The notes under the pieces were generated by a model that worked only from the letters and a program-made list of their open reading frames with translations, made no database searches and had not been told where the DNA came from. The position numbers and the translations under genes are program-made. 64,000 bases of DNA from Anaerolineae bacterium. Lineage in GTDB: Bacteria; Chloroflexota; Anaerolineae; Anaerolineales; Anaerolineaceae. This document shows positions 28,256-37,368 of this stretch, one piece after another; the first letter of the stretch is position 1, and every line of letters starts with the position of its first letter. Location of the stretch: contig JABUFD010000001.1 in the NCBI GenBank assembly GCA_013314735.1, forward strand, positions 1,054,001 to 1,118,000, read 5' to 3'.

Positions 28256-29632
28256 TTAAGCCAACAGCAAATATGGATCTTCAATGACCTGTTTGATGAA
28301 TTGCAGGAACCTGGCAGCTGGAGCACCATCCACCAGCCGATGATCAAACACCAAAGACAGAGTCCACATCTGGCGAATTTGGATTTCACCATCAACCACC
28401 ACCGGCTTCGGTGCGATCTTACCAACGCCCAATATGGCTGCTTCTGGCAGGTTGATCACTGGTGTAAACGCATCTACATCATACATCCCAAGGTTGGTGA
28501 TGGTAAAAGTACCACCGCTCAGATCGTCCGGTAATGCACGACCGTTCCTGGCACGATCCACCATGGAGCGGAACTCTGTGCCGAATGCCTGCAGGCTTTT
28601 TTGATCAGCATCTCGAATTACAGGAACGAGTAATCCACGTTCGGTATCAACTGCCATACCCAGGTTAACCGATGACAGATACTCAATGTTGTTTTCTGTT
28701 AAACGGGCATTCATGTAAGGGAATTTTCTGAGTGCATGGGCAACAATTTTTGCCAACAGATCATTGTAACCTGGGGCAAACCCCCAATCTTTGGCATACC
28801 GCGCCTTCATCCGCTCACGCGCATTCACTAAGTCAGTAGCATCCACATCCATCACCAAAGTCACTCGGGCTGTCGTATGGACACTTTGCGCCATTCTCTC
28901 TGCAATAATCTTCCGGATACCAACCAGCGGGATTCTTTCAGATACAGCATCTGCTAAAACGGCCTGTTCTTGTTTGATACTCTCAGAGGATACTGAGCGG
29001 TCCGCGATATTTGCTGCAGCTGATTCAACATCAGCTTTGACAATTTTTCCAGCCAGGCCACTGCCACTGATGGTTGCCAAATCCAGACCCACTTGCTGGG
29101 CGGCATTTCTGGCAACAGGTGTGATTTTCGGACTGCTGGCCTTATAACCTAACACGTCGGCTTCGACAACGCGCACGCCCCCTGCGCCAGTTGCAGGAAC
29201 CAGAGAGATGTCAATGTTCAGCTCATTAGCAGTTTTCCGGGCTCGCGGTGAACTAAATTTCCGATCAGTATCGTCAACTAATGTTGGCGATGTTGAAGAG
29301 AAAGCACCAGGGTTTGCAGCATGCTCTATTACCGGGGCTTCAACCGCAGCAGGAACAGGTTCCTGGGTGGCCTGGATTCCCTCAAAGGTATCATCATCAC
29401 TACCGATGATGGCAACCACTGTCAGGACGGGAACAACCTGACCAGCGAGAAATGGGCCAATATGCAGCGTGCCCTTTCCGTTGGCCTCCACTGGGAAAAT
29501 GGCTTTATCGGTTTCGACCTCTAAAATTTCCTGCCCTCGTTTTACCTTGGTTCCATCCTCGACCAGCCATTTGATCAGGGTAACTTCCTCAACAGTTTGG
29601 CCTAATTTTGGTATAAAAAACTCTGTAGCCAT
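28256..29632 (-). CDS. Dihydrolipoamide acyltransferase (E2) with two peripheral binding domains
   Basis: 458 residues. The lipoyl domain spans about 1-80 with Lys43 in TDKA as the lipoylation site. Two stretches, about 120-160 (SPRARKTANELNIDI) and 165-205 (TPVARNAAQQVGLDL), each match the peripheral subunit-binding domain; one is the bacterial norm for many E2s. The catalytic domain ends with DHRLVDGAPAARF, the active-site His motif. It transfers an acyl group from lipoate to CoA in an acetoin or pyruvate dehydrogenase complex. The start overlaps the E1 stop by one base (TAATG). No E3 gene is in the window. Confidence 0.9.
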   Translation of the reverse strand: MATEFFIPKLGQTVEEVTLIKWLVEDGTKVKRGQEILEVETDKAIFPVEANGKGTLHIGPFLAGQVVPVLTVVAIIGSDDDTFEGIQATQEPVPAAVEAPVIEHAANPGAFSSTSPTLVDDTDRKFSSPRARKTANELNIDISLVPATGAGGVRVVEADVLGYKASSPKITPVARNAAQQVGLDLATISGSGLAGKIVKADVESAAANIADRSVSSESIKQEQAVLADAVSERIPLVGIRKIIAERMAQSVHTTARVTLVMDVDATDLVNARERMKARYAKDWGFAPGYNDLLAKIVAHALRKFPYMNARLTENNIEYLSSVNLGMAVDTERGLLVPVIRDADQKSLQAFGTEFRSMVDRARNGRALPDDLSGGTFTITNLGMYDVDAFTPVINLPEAAILGVGKIAPKPVVVDGEIQIRQMWTLSLVFDHRLVDGAPAARFLQFIKQVIEDPYLLLA

Positions 29633-31725
29633 TACTTCACCACCTTCCGACAGGCAGCCATAATTTTTCCAACATTCGGAATTGCTTCATCTTCCAGAGT
29701 TTCAGCTCTTGGAACAGGGACATTGGCAGAAGCAACCCGCACCATCGGGGCATCAAGCCAGTCAAAGGCTTCTTCATTAATTCGAGCCATAACCTCATTG
29801 ATGAAGGAGGTGTTTTCATAGGATTCAGTCACACAAACCACCCGACCAGTTTTCTTAACAGATTTCACGATCGTGTTCATATCCAGTGGATTCAACGTTC
29901 GCAGGTCAATAACTTCTACATCGATGCCTTCCGCTGATAACGCTTCCGCTGCCTCCAGCCCACGCAATACCATTCGGGAGTAACTGATCAATGTGACATC
30001 TTTTCCCTCACGTTTTACATCAGCCACACCAAAAGGAATAACATACTCTTCTTCAGGGACAGCACCTTTGTCTTTGTAGAGCATTTTATGCTCGATAAAC
30101 ATAACGGGATTGTCATCCTGGATCGCGGCTTTCAATAATCCTTTCGCATCATAGGGAGTTGAGGGCATAACCACATAAATTCCGGGGAAATGCGTCCAGA
30201 GCGATTCCAGAGATTGGGAGTGATGGGCCGCGATCGCCCTTCCCGCCCCACCTTCAGTGCGGATCACCATCGGAACCTTTGTCAAGCCACCAAACATATA
30301 CCGGTTCTTGGCGCCTTGGTTCGCCACCTGGTCCATGCACAAAGGCGTGAAATCTACGTACATGATTTCAGCAATCGGCCGCATGCCACACATTGCCGCC
30401 CCGACTGCAGCACCACCAATGGTCGCTTCTGAAATGGGCGTATCGATGACACGCCATTCACCAAATTCGTCGAATAGTCCTCGGGTTGCACCGTAGGCTC
30501 CACCATACAAGCCTACATCTTCTCCCATCACAAATACTTTTTCGTCTTTGGCCATCTCTTCTTGCATGGCTTCGGCCAATGCCTGGGCATATGTCAGTTC
30601 CCGGGTCAATTCACCAGCGACAATTTTCTTACGCAAAATCCGATCTTTTTCATAATCGGCTTCAGTGAATTTTGATGGTGCAAATACATCAGTATAAACC
30701 TCGCCGATAGAAGGCTCTGCCGATTCGGTACTGTAAGTCATTGCCTTATCGAGCTTCTGATCAACAACTTCCTCAAGATTTTCCAGCTCTTCTTCAGACA
30801 ACCAACCCAAAGCCTTCATTTCTTCACTGAGAACGGTAATCGGGTCTCGTTTCTTCCATTCGGCTTCTTCCTCACGGGTTCGGTACGCCCGTGGATCTGA
30901 ATGGGAATGGCCGTACCAACGGTACGTTTTACACTCAACAATTGATGGTCCCTGTCCGCTGCGAGCCCGATCAACCGCCTCAGAGACAACACCACGAACC
31001 TCCAGAACATCCATCCCATCTACAACGATGCCTGGTATACCATATGCCTGCGCACGAAGCGCAACATCCTGTAGCTTGCTGGATTTCTTCCAGGGCACAG
31101 ACATAGCGTATTGGTTATTCTCCACCACAAATACCACAGGTAAATCCCAAAGGCTGGCCATATTTAAAGCTTCGTGGAAATTGCCAGTGTTGGTTGCACC
31201 ATCCCCGAAGAAACACAGGACAACTTTTCCTGTATTCATAATTTTTTGAGCCAAACCAGCACCTACCGCAACAGGAATGTTACCGCCAACGATACCTGTG
31301 GCGCCCAAATTACCATGGGCGACATCGGCAATATGCATGGAACCGCCTTTACCTTTGCAATACCCACCGCTCTTACCCAATACTTCGGCCATCATTTTGT
31401 TGTAATGGGTTTGTTTTTCTTCATCTGTCATCGCCGCAGTATCGCCATGGGCATGCGCATGACCATGACCCCGGTGAGTGCTGGTAATGAGGTCATCCTT
31501 ATTCAGTGCAGCGACAGCGCCAACCGAAACGGCTTCCTCGCCCGCATACAGGTGCGAGGCACCTTTCAATACTGCCCGACCCAGCAGATCAGAGATATTG
31601 TCCTCAAATGCGCGGATTTCCATCACCTGCCGTAAATAGGTTAACAATTGCTCCTTCGTCAGGCCCTGTTCTTCAACCAACGCGGAAACGCGTTCCAATA
31701 CTGTTGTTGCTTGTGTTTCAGACAT
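29632..31725 (-). CDS. Fused E1 alpha-beta of an acetoin/pyruvate-type dehydrogenase
   Basis: 697 residues joining what are usually two subunits. Residues about 1-335 are the alpha part, with the thiamine diphosphate motif GDGATNTGNFHEA to VVENN and GGSMHIADVAHGNLGA resembling AcoA; residues about 375-697 are the beta part, with MGEDVGLYGGAYG and GGAAVGAAMCGMRPI resembling AcoB. Fusion in the order alpha-beta leaves a linker near 340-370. It decarboxylates a 2-oxo acid or cleaves acetoin and loads the E2 lipoate. GGAGGTG supports the start at 31725; the open frame to 31803 enters deoR. Pyruvate and acetoin are both possible substrates. Confidence 0.88.
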   Translation of the reverse strand: MSETQATTVLERVSALVEEQGLTKEQLLTYLRQVMEIRAFEDNISDLLGRAVLKGASHLYAGEEAVSVGAVAALNKDDLITSTHRGHGHAHAHGDTAAMTDEEKQTHYNKMMAEVLGKSGGYCKGKGGSMHIADVAHGNLGATGIVGGNIPVAVGAGLAQKIMNTGKVVLCFFGDGATNTGNFHEALNMASLWDLPVVFVVENNQYAMSVPWKKSSKLQDVALRAQAYGIPGIVVDGMDVLEVRGVVSEAVDRARSGQGPSIVECKTYRWYGHSHSDPRAYRTREEEAEWKKRDPITVLSEEMKALGWLSEEELENLEEVVDQKLDKAMTYSTESAEPSIGEVYTDVFAPSKFTEADYEKDRILRKKIVAGELTRELTYAQALAEAMQEEMAKDEKVFVMGEDVGLYGGAYGATRGLFDEFGEWRVIDTPISEATIGGAAVGAAMCGMRPIAEIMYVDFTPLCMDQVANQGAKNRYMFGGLTKVPMVIRTEGGAGRAIAAHHSQSLESLWTHFPGIYVVMPSTPYDAKGLLKAAIQDDNPVMFIEHKMLYKDKGAVPEEEYVIPFGVADVKREGKDVTLISYSRMVLRGLEAAEALSAEGIDVEVIDLRTLNPLDMNTIVKSVKKTGRVVCVTESYENTSFINEVMARINEEAFDWLDAPMVRVASANVPVPRAETLEDEAIPNVGKIMAACRKVVK

Positions 31726-31744
31726 AAGTAATCGCACCTCCAAA

Positions 31745-32518
31745 TTATTTTTCGCGGATGACATCAATACCGTATTCAGCAGCTTGTCGAACCCAACGTT
31801 CATCTGCCAAATGATCGGTTACCACACAATTAATTTCCTCTGGACGGGCAAAAGATGCGAGTCCAACTCGGCCCCATTTTGTACTGTCGATAATGGCATA
31901 CACCTCTTTACAATGCTCTACCATTCTTGCCTTTACTTCAGCCTCATATTGACTGACATCGGTCAATCCTTCTGGAAAATTGAGTCCATGCGCTCCAAAA
32001 AAGCCCTTTTGAATATTGTACTTTTCAATCCAACGCATTCCATCTGTGCCAATCAACGATACGGTATCACGCTGGAGAGTCCCCCCCGGCATCACAACAG
32101 TAACCCCAGGAGCATCTGTTAATTCCAAAGCAATGCTCAAGCTGTTGGTCAGGACAGTTAAATTCCGGTGGTTCTTTAGAAAACGGCACATCGCAAGTGC
32201 GGTCGAGCTGATATCGAGGAAGATTGCTTCTCCATTTTCTACCAACCGTGATGCTGTAAGCCCGATCGAATTTTTCTCGCGGATTTGTTTTTGCCGCCTC
32301 AAATTTAACGAAAGCTCAGGGATGACTGTATTCGCCAATGCGCCTCCATGTGTGCGGACCAACAATCCCCGATCAGACAAAAGCTGCAAATCGGTGCGAA
32401 TGGTTACCTCTGAAACCCGGTATTTTTCGCTGAGTTCCTGAACCGTCACCTGTCCATTAATATTGGTGAGTTTGATGATTTCCTGACGGCGGACTTCTGG
32501 ATAAATGTTTTTACCCAT
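31745..32518 (-). CDS. DeoR-family transcriptional regulator
   Basis: 257 residues. The N-terminus (RRQEIIKLTNINGQVTVQEL to RVSEVTIRTDLQLL) is the DeoR/GlpR winged helix; the C-terminal DeoRC sensor binds a sugar phosphate in this family, with the typical LDISSTALAM and FFGAHGL patterns. It sits between the sugar-phosphate genes upstream and E1-E2 downstream (20-base gap), so it may control both. A TATAAT box and CTTTCA/TGAAAG repeats lie in the 175 bases upstream, consistent with autoregulation. Confidence 0.9.
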   Translation of the reverse strand: MGKNIYPEVRRQEIIKLTNINGQVTVQELSEKYRVSEVTIRTDLQLLSDRGLLVRTHGGALANTVIPELSLNLRRQKQIREKNSIGLTASRLVENGEAIFLDISSTALAMCRFLKNHRNLTVLTNSLSIALELTDAPGVTVVMPGGTLQRDTVSLIGTDGMRWIEKYNIQKGFFGAHGLNFPEGLTDVSQYEAEVKARMVEHCKEVYAIIDSTKWGRVGLASFARPEEINCVVTDHLADERWVRQAAEYGIDVIREK

Positions 32519-32540
32519 CGAGATGCATACCTTTTATTTG

Positions 32541-32624
32541 CTTTCATTTCCTTGCTATTAATGCGAATTATAGCATGTTATGAAAGCAATTGGAATTCAC
32601 GGTTCTCGACCTTTCATATGAAAG
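32541..32624 (-). promoter_or_regulatory. Predicted deoR promoter with CTTTCA/TGAAAG boxes
   Basis: On the minus strand TATAAT occupies 32567-32572; a weak -35 (TTCCAA) lies 17 bases before it at 32590-32595. CTTTCA at 32541-32546, TGAAAG at 32581-32586 and a perfect palindrome CTTTCATATGAAAG at 32611-32624 surround it. CTTTC-type repeats are common DeoR-family operators. Binding is inferred. Confidence 0.45.
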
Positions 32625-32661
32625 CCGCCAGGCATGTGAGAGAATGTCACATGCCTGGCGG
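32625..32661. repeat. 15-bp perfect inverted repeat between SDR and deoR
   Basis: Stem 32625-32639 with 32647-32661, seven-base loop. It stands 33 bases past the stop of the SDR gene, on the minus strand without a following T tract, so it may stabilise the mRNA end, terminate weakly, or be part of the control region. Confidence 0.6.
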
Positions 32662-32693
32662 CCTGGTCTAAAAGCTTAATGCTCAAGTTAACA

Positions 32694-33488
32694 TTAATGC
32701 ATTACCTGCCCACCAGTTACATTCATCGCCTGCCCAGTGATGTAGCTGGATTGGTCTGAGGCAAGAAATACCACCAGATCTGCCACATTCTCATACGCAC
32801 ATCCGCGTTTCATCGGCACCTTATTGATATACAACTGCCGCACTTCTTCTTCCGTTATGTTCAGTTTTTGCGCATACTGCTTGTAAAGAGAGTTGACCCA
32901 CAAAGGTGAGTCCAACATGTTTCCGGGACACACTGCATTAACCCGGATGCCAAACTCAGCGAATTCCAATGCCAGACTCTGCGTGAGGCCGATCCCACCA
33001 AACTTGGACGCTGCATAAGCAGTATTTTTAAAACTCCCTTCTTTTCCTGATTTGGAATTGATCTGTACAATCGCACCACTTTTCTGTTCTTTCATCACCC
33101 GCAATGCGTGTTTCGCGCAAATAAAGTATCCAACCAGATCAACGTCCAATACCTTGCGCCACCTGGCAACATCAAATTCAGTGGTATCGCCCGAAATTAA
33201 AATGCCAGCGTTTGCCACAAGGATGTCCAGATAGCCAAATTGGCTCACAGTTTGATTGACCATACCGGAAACCATTTCTTCATCGGTCACATCGACTGGA
33301 ATGGCAATGGATTTCCGCCCATATTCAGTCTGGATTGCATTGGCAACAACCCTGGCAGGTACTTCCTGTAAATCTGCGACAACGACGTCAGCCCCTTCTT
33401 GTGCCAAACGATGGCATAAATGCTCACCCAGTCCCTGGGCACCGCCTGTAACAATTGCCACTTTGTCTTTCAATACGCCACAAATCAT
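32694..33488 (-). CDS. SrlD/SorD-like sorbitol-6-phosphate 2-dehydrogenase (SDR)
   Basis: 264 residues, classical short-chain dehydrogenase: TGGAQGLGEHL cofactor loop, VANAGIL, catalytic Ser in INSKSGKEGS, and YAASK. The stretches INSKSGK, KFGGIGLTQSLALEFAE, KVPMKRGC and TGQAMNVTGGQVM closely track E. coli SrlD, which oxidises glucitol 6-phosphate to fructose 6-phosphate. An ATGA overlap joins it to the DUF89 gene before it. Other hexitol phosphates are possible substrates. Confidence 0.82.
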   Translation of the reverse strand: MICGVLKDKVAIVTGGAQGLGEHLCHRLAQEGADVVVADLQEVPARVVANAIQTEYGRKSIAIPVDVTDEEMVSGMVNQTVSQFGYLDILVANAGILISGDTTEFDVARWRKVLDVDLVGYFICAKHALRVMKEQKSGAIVQINSKSGKEGSFKNTAYAASKFGGIGLTQSLALEFAEFGIRVNAVCPGNMLDSPLWVNSLYKQYAQKLNITEEEVRQLYINKVPMKRGCAYENVADLVVFLASDQSSYITGQAMNVTGGQVMH

Positions 33489-34690
33489 AATTCAACCTCC
33501 ATCTTATTGATAAATTGTATTAATCCAAAATCACCCCGTATTAACCAACCCGGATTCGTTCTTGATAATTCGTCTCCTACACCTGGTGGTAAACCAAGCA
33601 TCAATTCTGATTTCAAAGTTCGTACCAGCAACAGGTTGGTATGAAAACAACCCGTAACCTCCCGGATATCTGTAGCAAATGGCCAATGACGATCTTCAAC
33701 CACACGACGGTAATTGGCATCCCCTTTGAAAATTGCCAGGTCGAATCCTGCCATCCAGGCGTGAAACTCTGACGGCATTTCGCAATACATTTGATACCCA
33801 CTTAGATATTCTGGTGCTTCAAGAACCAGCCTGCCCTGCGTGATAGACTGATCCAGTGACGCTGCCAGACCCTGATTCTCCTGCAATGTCGATTCTGCCA
33901 GAACTGAGATACTGCGCTTGACGTCAGCAACCATCGCATCTGAAACAAAGAAAGGCGCCGGCTTTGCAGCTATCACTATCCTGCTTGCCCACTCCTGTGA
34001 TAACAAGAAATCAATCAAAGCAAGATCGCTGAACAATTCCCGGCCAACATTATCTAAAAAGTAAACAATGTTGCGAGAGCCGCGTTTACAAAATGTTTCC
34101 ACCGCAGCCGTGTCATCGATTAATTTCACCAGGTGTGCGGCGCCACTGTATTCATCGCGGGTATGCCCAAGTTCCACATGGGTATTACTTAAGTCCGCCC
34201 GATTGCCCCATAGGCTTGCGTGCAGCAATTTCGTAAAACGAAAAGATTGGGATTCTTCCAGGTATAACCAGTTGGTTTCGAGAAGCGCACCAATGTCGAG
34301 TGCTGTCTGCTCTTCCTTCTGATTCCGAAAGGGATCCTGGTGGTATCCTGGGTGATCAGGCAGGAAAAAACCGGTAATTTCCAGCAAACGCCGGTAAAAG
34401 TAACTTTCAGCAAAAAACCATGGCAAGTCAAGCCACTTGCATCCATCACCATGACGGCGTAATTCTGCATTCCACATAATAGCATCATGGGATGAATCAT
34501 TGAGATAGCTGACGAAGCCACTGGCGATCTCAATTTTGAATTTCCTCAATTGTGTTATCGTCACTTCTTCATAACTATTTTCAGCAATCAGCCGTTCCAG
34601 AATTTGCGGCTTCCGCTGCAAAATGGTGGATTCCGCAAATGAACCTTTTTCGTTATTCATAAGCCAACCCGGTTTTATTTGCACGTTCAT
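33485..34690 (-). CDS. DUF89 (ARMT1-type) metal-dependent phosphatase
   Basis: 401 residues. FLDNVGRELFSDL contains the DNxGxE metal-binding motif and FKGDANYRRVVEDRHW the second conserved block of the DUF89/ARMT1 fold. The closest characterised relatives are eukaryotic and yeast subfamily III members that dephosphorylate fructose 1-phosphate and similar sugar phosphates as metabolite damage control. Here the gene overlaps a 1-phosphofructokinase-like gene (ATGA) upstream and the SrlD-like gene (ATGA) downstream, which fits a ketose 1-phosphate substrate. The function is inferred from family and context. Confidence 0.82.
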   Translation of the reverse strand: MNVQIKPGWLMNNEKGSFAESTILQRKPQILERLIAENSYEEVTITQLRKFKIEIASGFVSYLNDSSHDAIMWNAELRRHGDGCKWLDLPWFFAESYFYRRLLEITGFFLPDHPGYHQDPFRNQKEEQTALDIGALLETNWLYLEESQSFRFTKLLHASLWGNRADLSNTHVELGHTRDEYSGAAHLVKLIDDTAAVETFCKRGSRNIVYFLDNVGRELFSDLALIDFLLSQEWASRIVIAAKPAPFFVSDAMVADVKRSISVLAESTLQENQGLAASLDQSITQGRLVLEAPEYLSGYQMYCEMPSEFHAWMAGFDLAIFKGDANYRRVVEDRHWPFATDIREVTGCFHTNLLLVRTLKSELMLGLPPGVGDELSRTNPGWLIRGDFGLIQFINKMEVEL

Positions 34691-35598
34691 CTTCCCACCT
34701 TCACCTGGCCCAAAATTCTCTCAACCATGCCCTTATCGGCAAAACAATTACTGGCTGAGGATGCTGCTGCTGTGCCACACGCACACGCCCATGCCGCGAT
34801 TTCGGTTGGCGTCATATCGTTTACCAAACCGAATACTGCTCCCGCCAGGGCAGCGTCACCTGCGCCAACCTCATTGACTGCCTCAATCTCTGGTGGTACT
34901 GCGGTCACCCGCGTTCCAGAACAGGAGTAAATCAACCCCTGTTCACCCAGCGATAACAGGATGCGTGGAATTCCTGCGTCATGGAAATATGCCAAACAAT
35001 CTTCAATAATAGCGTCACCGCCAAGAATTTCCTGTGCCTCCTCCAGATTCGGTTTTATCAGATCGGGACAGGACTGAATTCCATGCGCCAGGGCTCTTCC
35101 GCTGGTATCCAAAACAACTATGGCTTGTTTCTGATGTAGGAAATCGGTTAAATATTGATAAAAACGGTCTGGCATCCCCTCTGGCAGACTTCCACTCAAT
35201 ACCCAAATGTCGCCCGGTTCGGTGACCTGGTTCACCAAGTCAAGCAACTTCCTTTTATCATCATCCGTTAAACCCGGACCTTTTTCATTGATCTTTATGT
35301 GCGTTCCATGCTCATCACGAATTACAATGTTGGTCCTTGTCTCAGCGGCGATGAAAACGAATTCCGTCACCATACCTTCTGAAGACAGTTCTTCCTGGAT
35401 ATGGCTACCAGCATTTCCCCCAATGACACCGAAGGCACAATTTTTTATACCAAGCCTCATTAATGCACGAGAGACGTTAAACCCCTTCCCCCCCGCTTCG
35501 GAATACACACATGAAGCCCGGTTGACGCCATTCAATAGAATGGCGTCAACCAGAATTGTTTTATCGATAGCCGGGTTAAGAGTTAGGGTATAGATCAT
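34687..35598 (-). CDS. PfkB-family 1-phosphofructokinase/tagatose-6-phosphate kinase-like
   Basis: 303 residues. TLTLNPAIDKT and GGKGFNVSRAL at the N-terminus are hallmarks of the FruK/LacC subgroup; EVGAGDAALAGA near 250 is the anion-hole and catalytic-base motif. These enzymes add a second phosphate to fructose 1-phosphate or tagatose 6-phosphate. The start at 35598 opens directly with the conserved strand; an upstream open frame to 35637 adds 13 residues without similarity. The stop overlaps the DUF89 start by four bases. Confidence 0.86.
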   Translation of the reverse strand: MIYTLTLNPAIDKTILVDAILLNGVNRASCVYSEAGGKGFNVSRALMRLGIKNCAFGVIGGNAGSHIQEELSSEGMVTEFVFIAAETRTNIVIRDEHGTHIKINEKGPGLTDDDKRKLLDLVNQVTEPGDIWVLSGSLPEGMPDRFYQYLTDFLHQKQAIVVLDTSGRALAHGIQSCPDLIKPNLEEAQEILGGDAIIEDCLAYFHDAGIPRILLSLGEQGLIYSCSGTRVTAVPPEIEAVNEVGAGDAALAGAVFGLVNDMTPTEIAAWACACGTAAASSASNCFADKGMVERILGQVKVGR

Positions 35599-35649
35599 TG
35601 GAGATTCTTTACTGGCAACCCTGGTAAAGAACGACAAGCATGATTCATG

Positions 35650-37368
35650 TCAATCAGCCAGCATAATACCCAGGAACTCCTTTTCGGCTTCATTCGTCCA
35701 CTCACCATTCTTGAACAAAGCAAAGACCGAAGGAAATTTCTCCTTAAAATCAGCGATAGGCGTGATAGGTAGCTCTTTGATGTGATTGTATATCACAACC
35801 TTACCAGGGTAGCTGGCATCTTGAACTGCCCGGAGTCCATCTTTTCCATAATGCAGAGAGCCTATCGCGGCAACTGTTCGATTTGCATTCAATTCTCGAC
35901 TCTCAATTTTGTGCAGGGTTAATTGCATATCATCCAGTGCAGAACCGGAATGACCGATAAAACGAATATTTTCGTTAATCACACGAGAATAATCCAGGTT
36001 CACCATGGTACCCCTGGCAATGCCGGCAAAAACATTCATCAAGCCATCATTTGCCAGGTAACCAGAAACCTCTTCGATCAGGGGGACAACTGGTGCCAAC
36101 ACCACAACATCGTCAAATCCGCCAGATTGCATGATCTTTTCAATTTCATCCTGGTAGTGATCTTTATTCATCGGGTTTAGAAATACCAGGTCAATCCCAT
36201 TATCGACCGCTTGCTGCTCATATGTTTCACGCATATCTTGGATACGCAAATCACTTACATCTGTGCAAACAATCCGGCTTGGCGGAGATGAAAACTCAAT
36301 AGCACGCTGTAAATGCATCCGGCCGATCGGACCACCAGCGCCAGCAAAAAGCACTGTCCCGCCCGGTTTCAACGAATTCCTCACGAGCCCCTTCTGATAG
36401 GCATTGGCTACATTTGTGCCATGGTCGCCAATAAAAAGCCACCTGTGGTAATGTACTCGGCCCAGGTCAATTGAAACCTTGTCATTTTTTGCCTGGTCCG
36501 ACATGACACAAAATACACCAAATTGGTCCAATTTTGTGCTGGCTGTTTCAATAATTTCTTTGGAGTATCCCAGTACCACAATGTCATCCACATATTCCAC
36601 TGGTAATTTTTCTGGCGTCTCAACATCCACGATCTCAACTTGGCAACTTTCCCCCAGCGCTAACAATTTCTTTCGTAAAACGGTTTCCACATTCGTCAGG
36701 TAAATGATGGCTGGCATATCACCAGCTTCGATTGTTGAGAAAAATGTCACCTCCCGCTCCTCACCAGCTCCAATGATCCATAACTTTCCACCAGGCTTGA
36801 TTTTTCTGCGATATTGAAGGCCATAAGCAGCCACTACACAAGCCCAGGGTTCTGCCAATGCGCCTTCGGCATAACCGGTTGTTTTCTGGATCGGCAAAAG
36901 GTTGTTATTGCCACCGTCGCTGCAGAGCACACGCTGATCAATGACACCAAATTGCGACATCCCCCCCTGGTAATAGTAGCCGTAAGCATAACTGACACCA
37001 TTCTCATATATATCTGCTTGAATTGTGAAACGCTCCCCAGGATGGTATTTACCTTTTAAATTTTCACCCACCTGTACGATTGTCATGGTTAATTCATGGC
37101 CCAACACAACCGGGTTTTCTTTCATGTTCTGATAAATTCTCGGGTGGTCCTGCCCTTGCTTGATCACCTTAATATCGGAAAAACATATACTGTCAGCATC
37201 ATGCCTGACGAGTAATTGATCTGGCCCAATGACATTCATAGGCACCGAGATTGGACCACCTTCCTCATTACCGACGTTGTCCAGGCCTGCACCGTACACT
37301 GGCAAGACAAGATATCGCTCAGGTAAAGGTTTCTCCGCTGCCTCATACTGTTGGTATTTCTCATTCAT
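35650..37368 (-). CDS. Long medium-chain dehydrogenase, sorbose-1-phosphate reductase-like
   Basis: 572 residues, far longer than the 340-420 of ordinary medium-chain alcohol dehydrogenases. Residues about 1-190 form a GroES-like domain with candidate catalytic zinc ligands (Cys in SICFSD, GHE), but the four-Cys structural zinc lobe is absent. Two Rossmann-like stretches follow, WIIGAGEER near 205 and VLFAGAGGPIGRMH near 345, suggesting an inserted or duplicated half. The best guess is a relative of SorE, which reduces sorbose 1-phosphate to glucitol 6-phosphate; with the SrlD-like gene this would form a ketose-to-fructose-6-phosphate route. An ATGA overlap with the PHP gene fixes the start. 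Confidence 0.68.
   Translation of the reverse strand: MNEKYQQYEAAEKPLPERYLVLPVYGAGLDNVGNEEGGPISVPMNVIGPDQLLVRHDADSICFSDIKVIKQGQDHPRIYQNMKENPVVLGHELTMTIVQVGENLKGKYHPGERFTIQADIYENGVSYAYGYYYQGGMSQFGVIDQRVLCSDGGNNNLLPIQKTTGYAEGALAEPWACVVAAYGLQYRRKIKPGGKLWIIGAGEEREVTFFSTIEAGDMPAIIYLTNVETVLRKKLLALGESCQVEIVDVETPEKLPVEYVDDIVVLGYSKEIIETASTKLDQFGVFCVMSDQAKNDKVSIDLGRVHYHRWLFIGDHGTNVANAYQKGLVRNSLKPGGTVLFAGAGGPIGRMHLQRAIEFSSPPSRIVCTDVSDLRIQDMRETYEQQAVDNGIDLVFLNPMNKDHYQDEIEKIMQSGGFDDVVVLAPVVPLIEEVSGYLANDGLMNVFAGIARGTMVNLDYSRVINENIRFIGHSGSALDDMQLTLHKIESRELNANRTVAAIGSLHYGKDGLRAVQDASYPGKVVIYNHIKELPITPIADFKEKFPSVFALFKNGEWTNEAEKEFLGIMLAD

Noticed and set aside
32625-32661. CRISPR or mobile-element end
   Set aside because: A single inverted repeat without further copies, direct repeats or transposase nearby.
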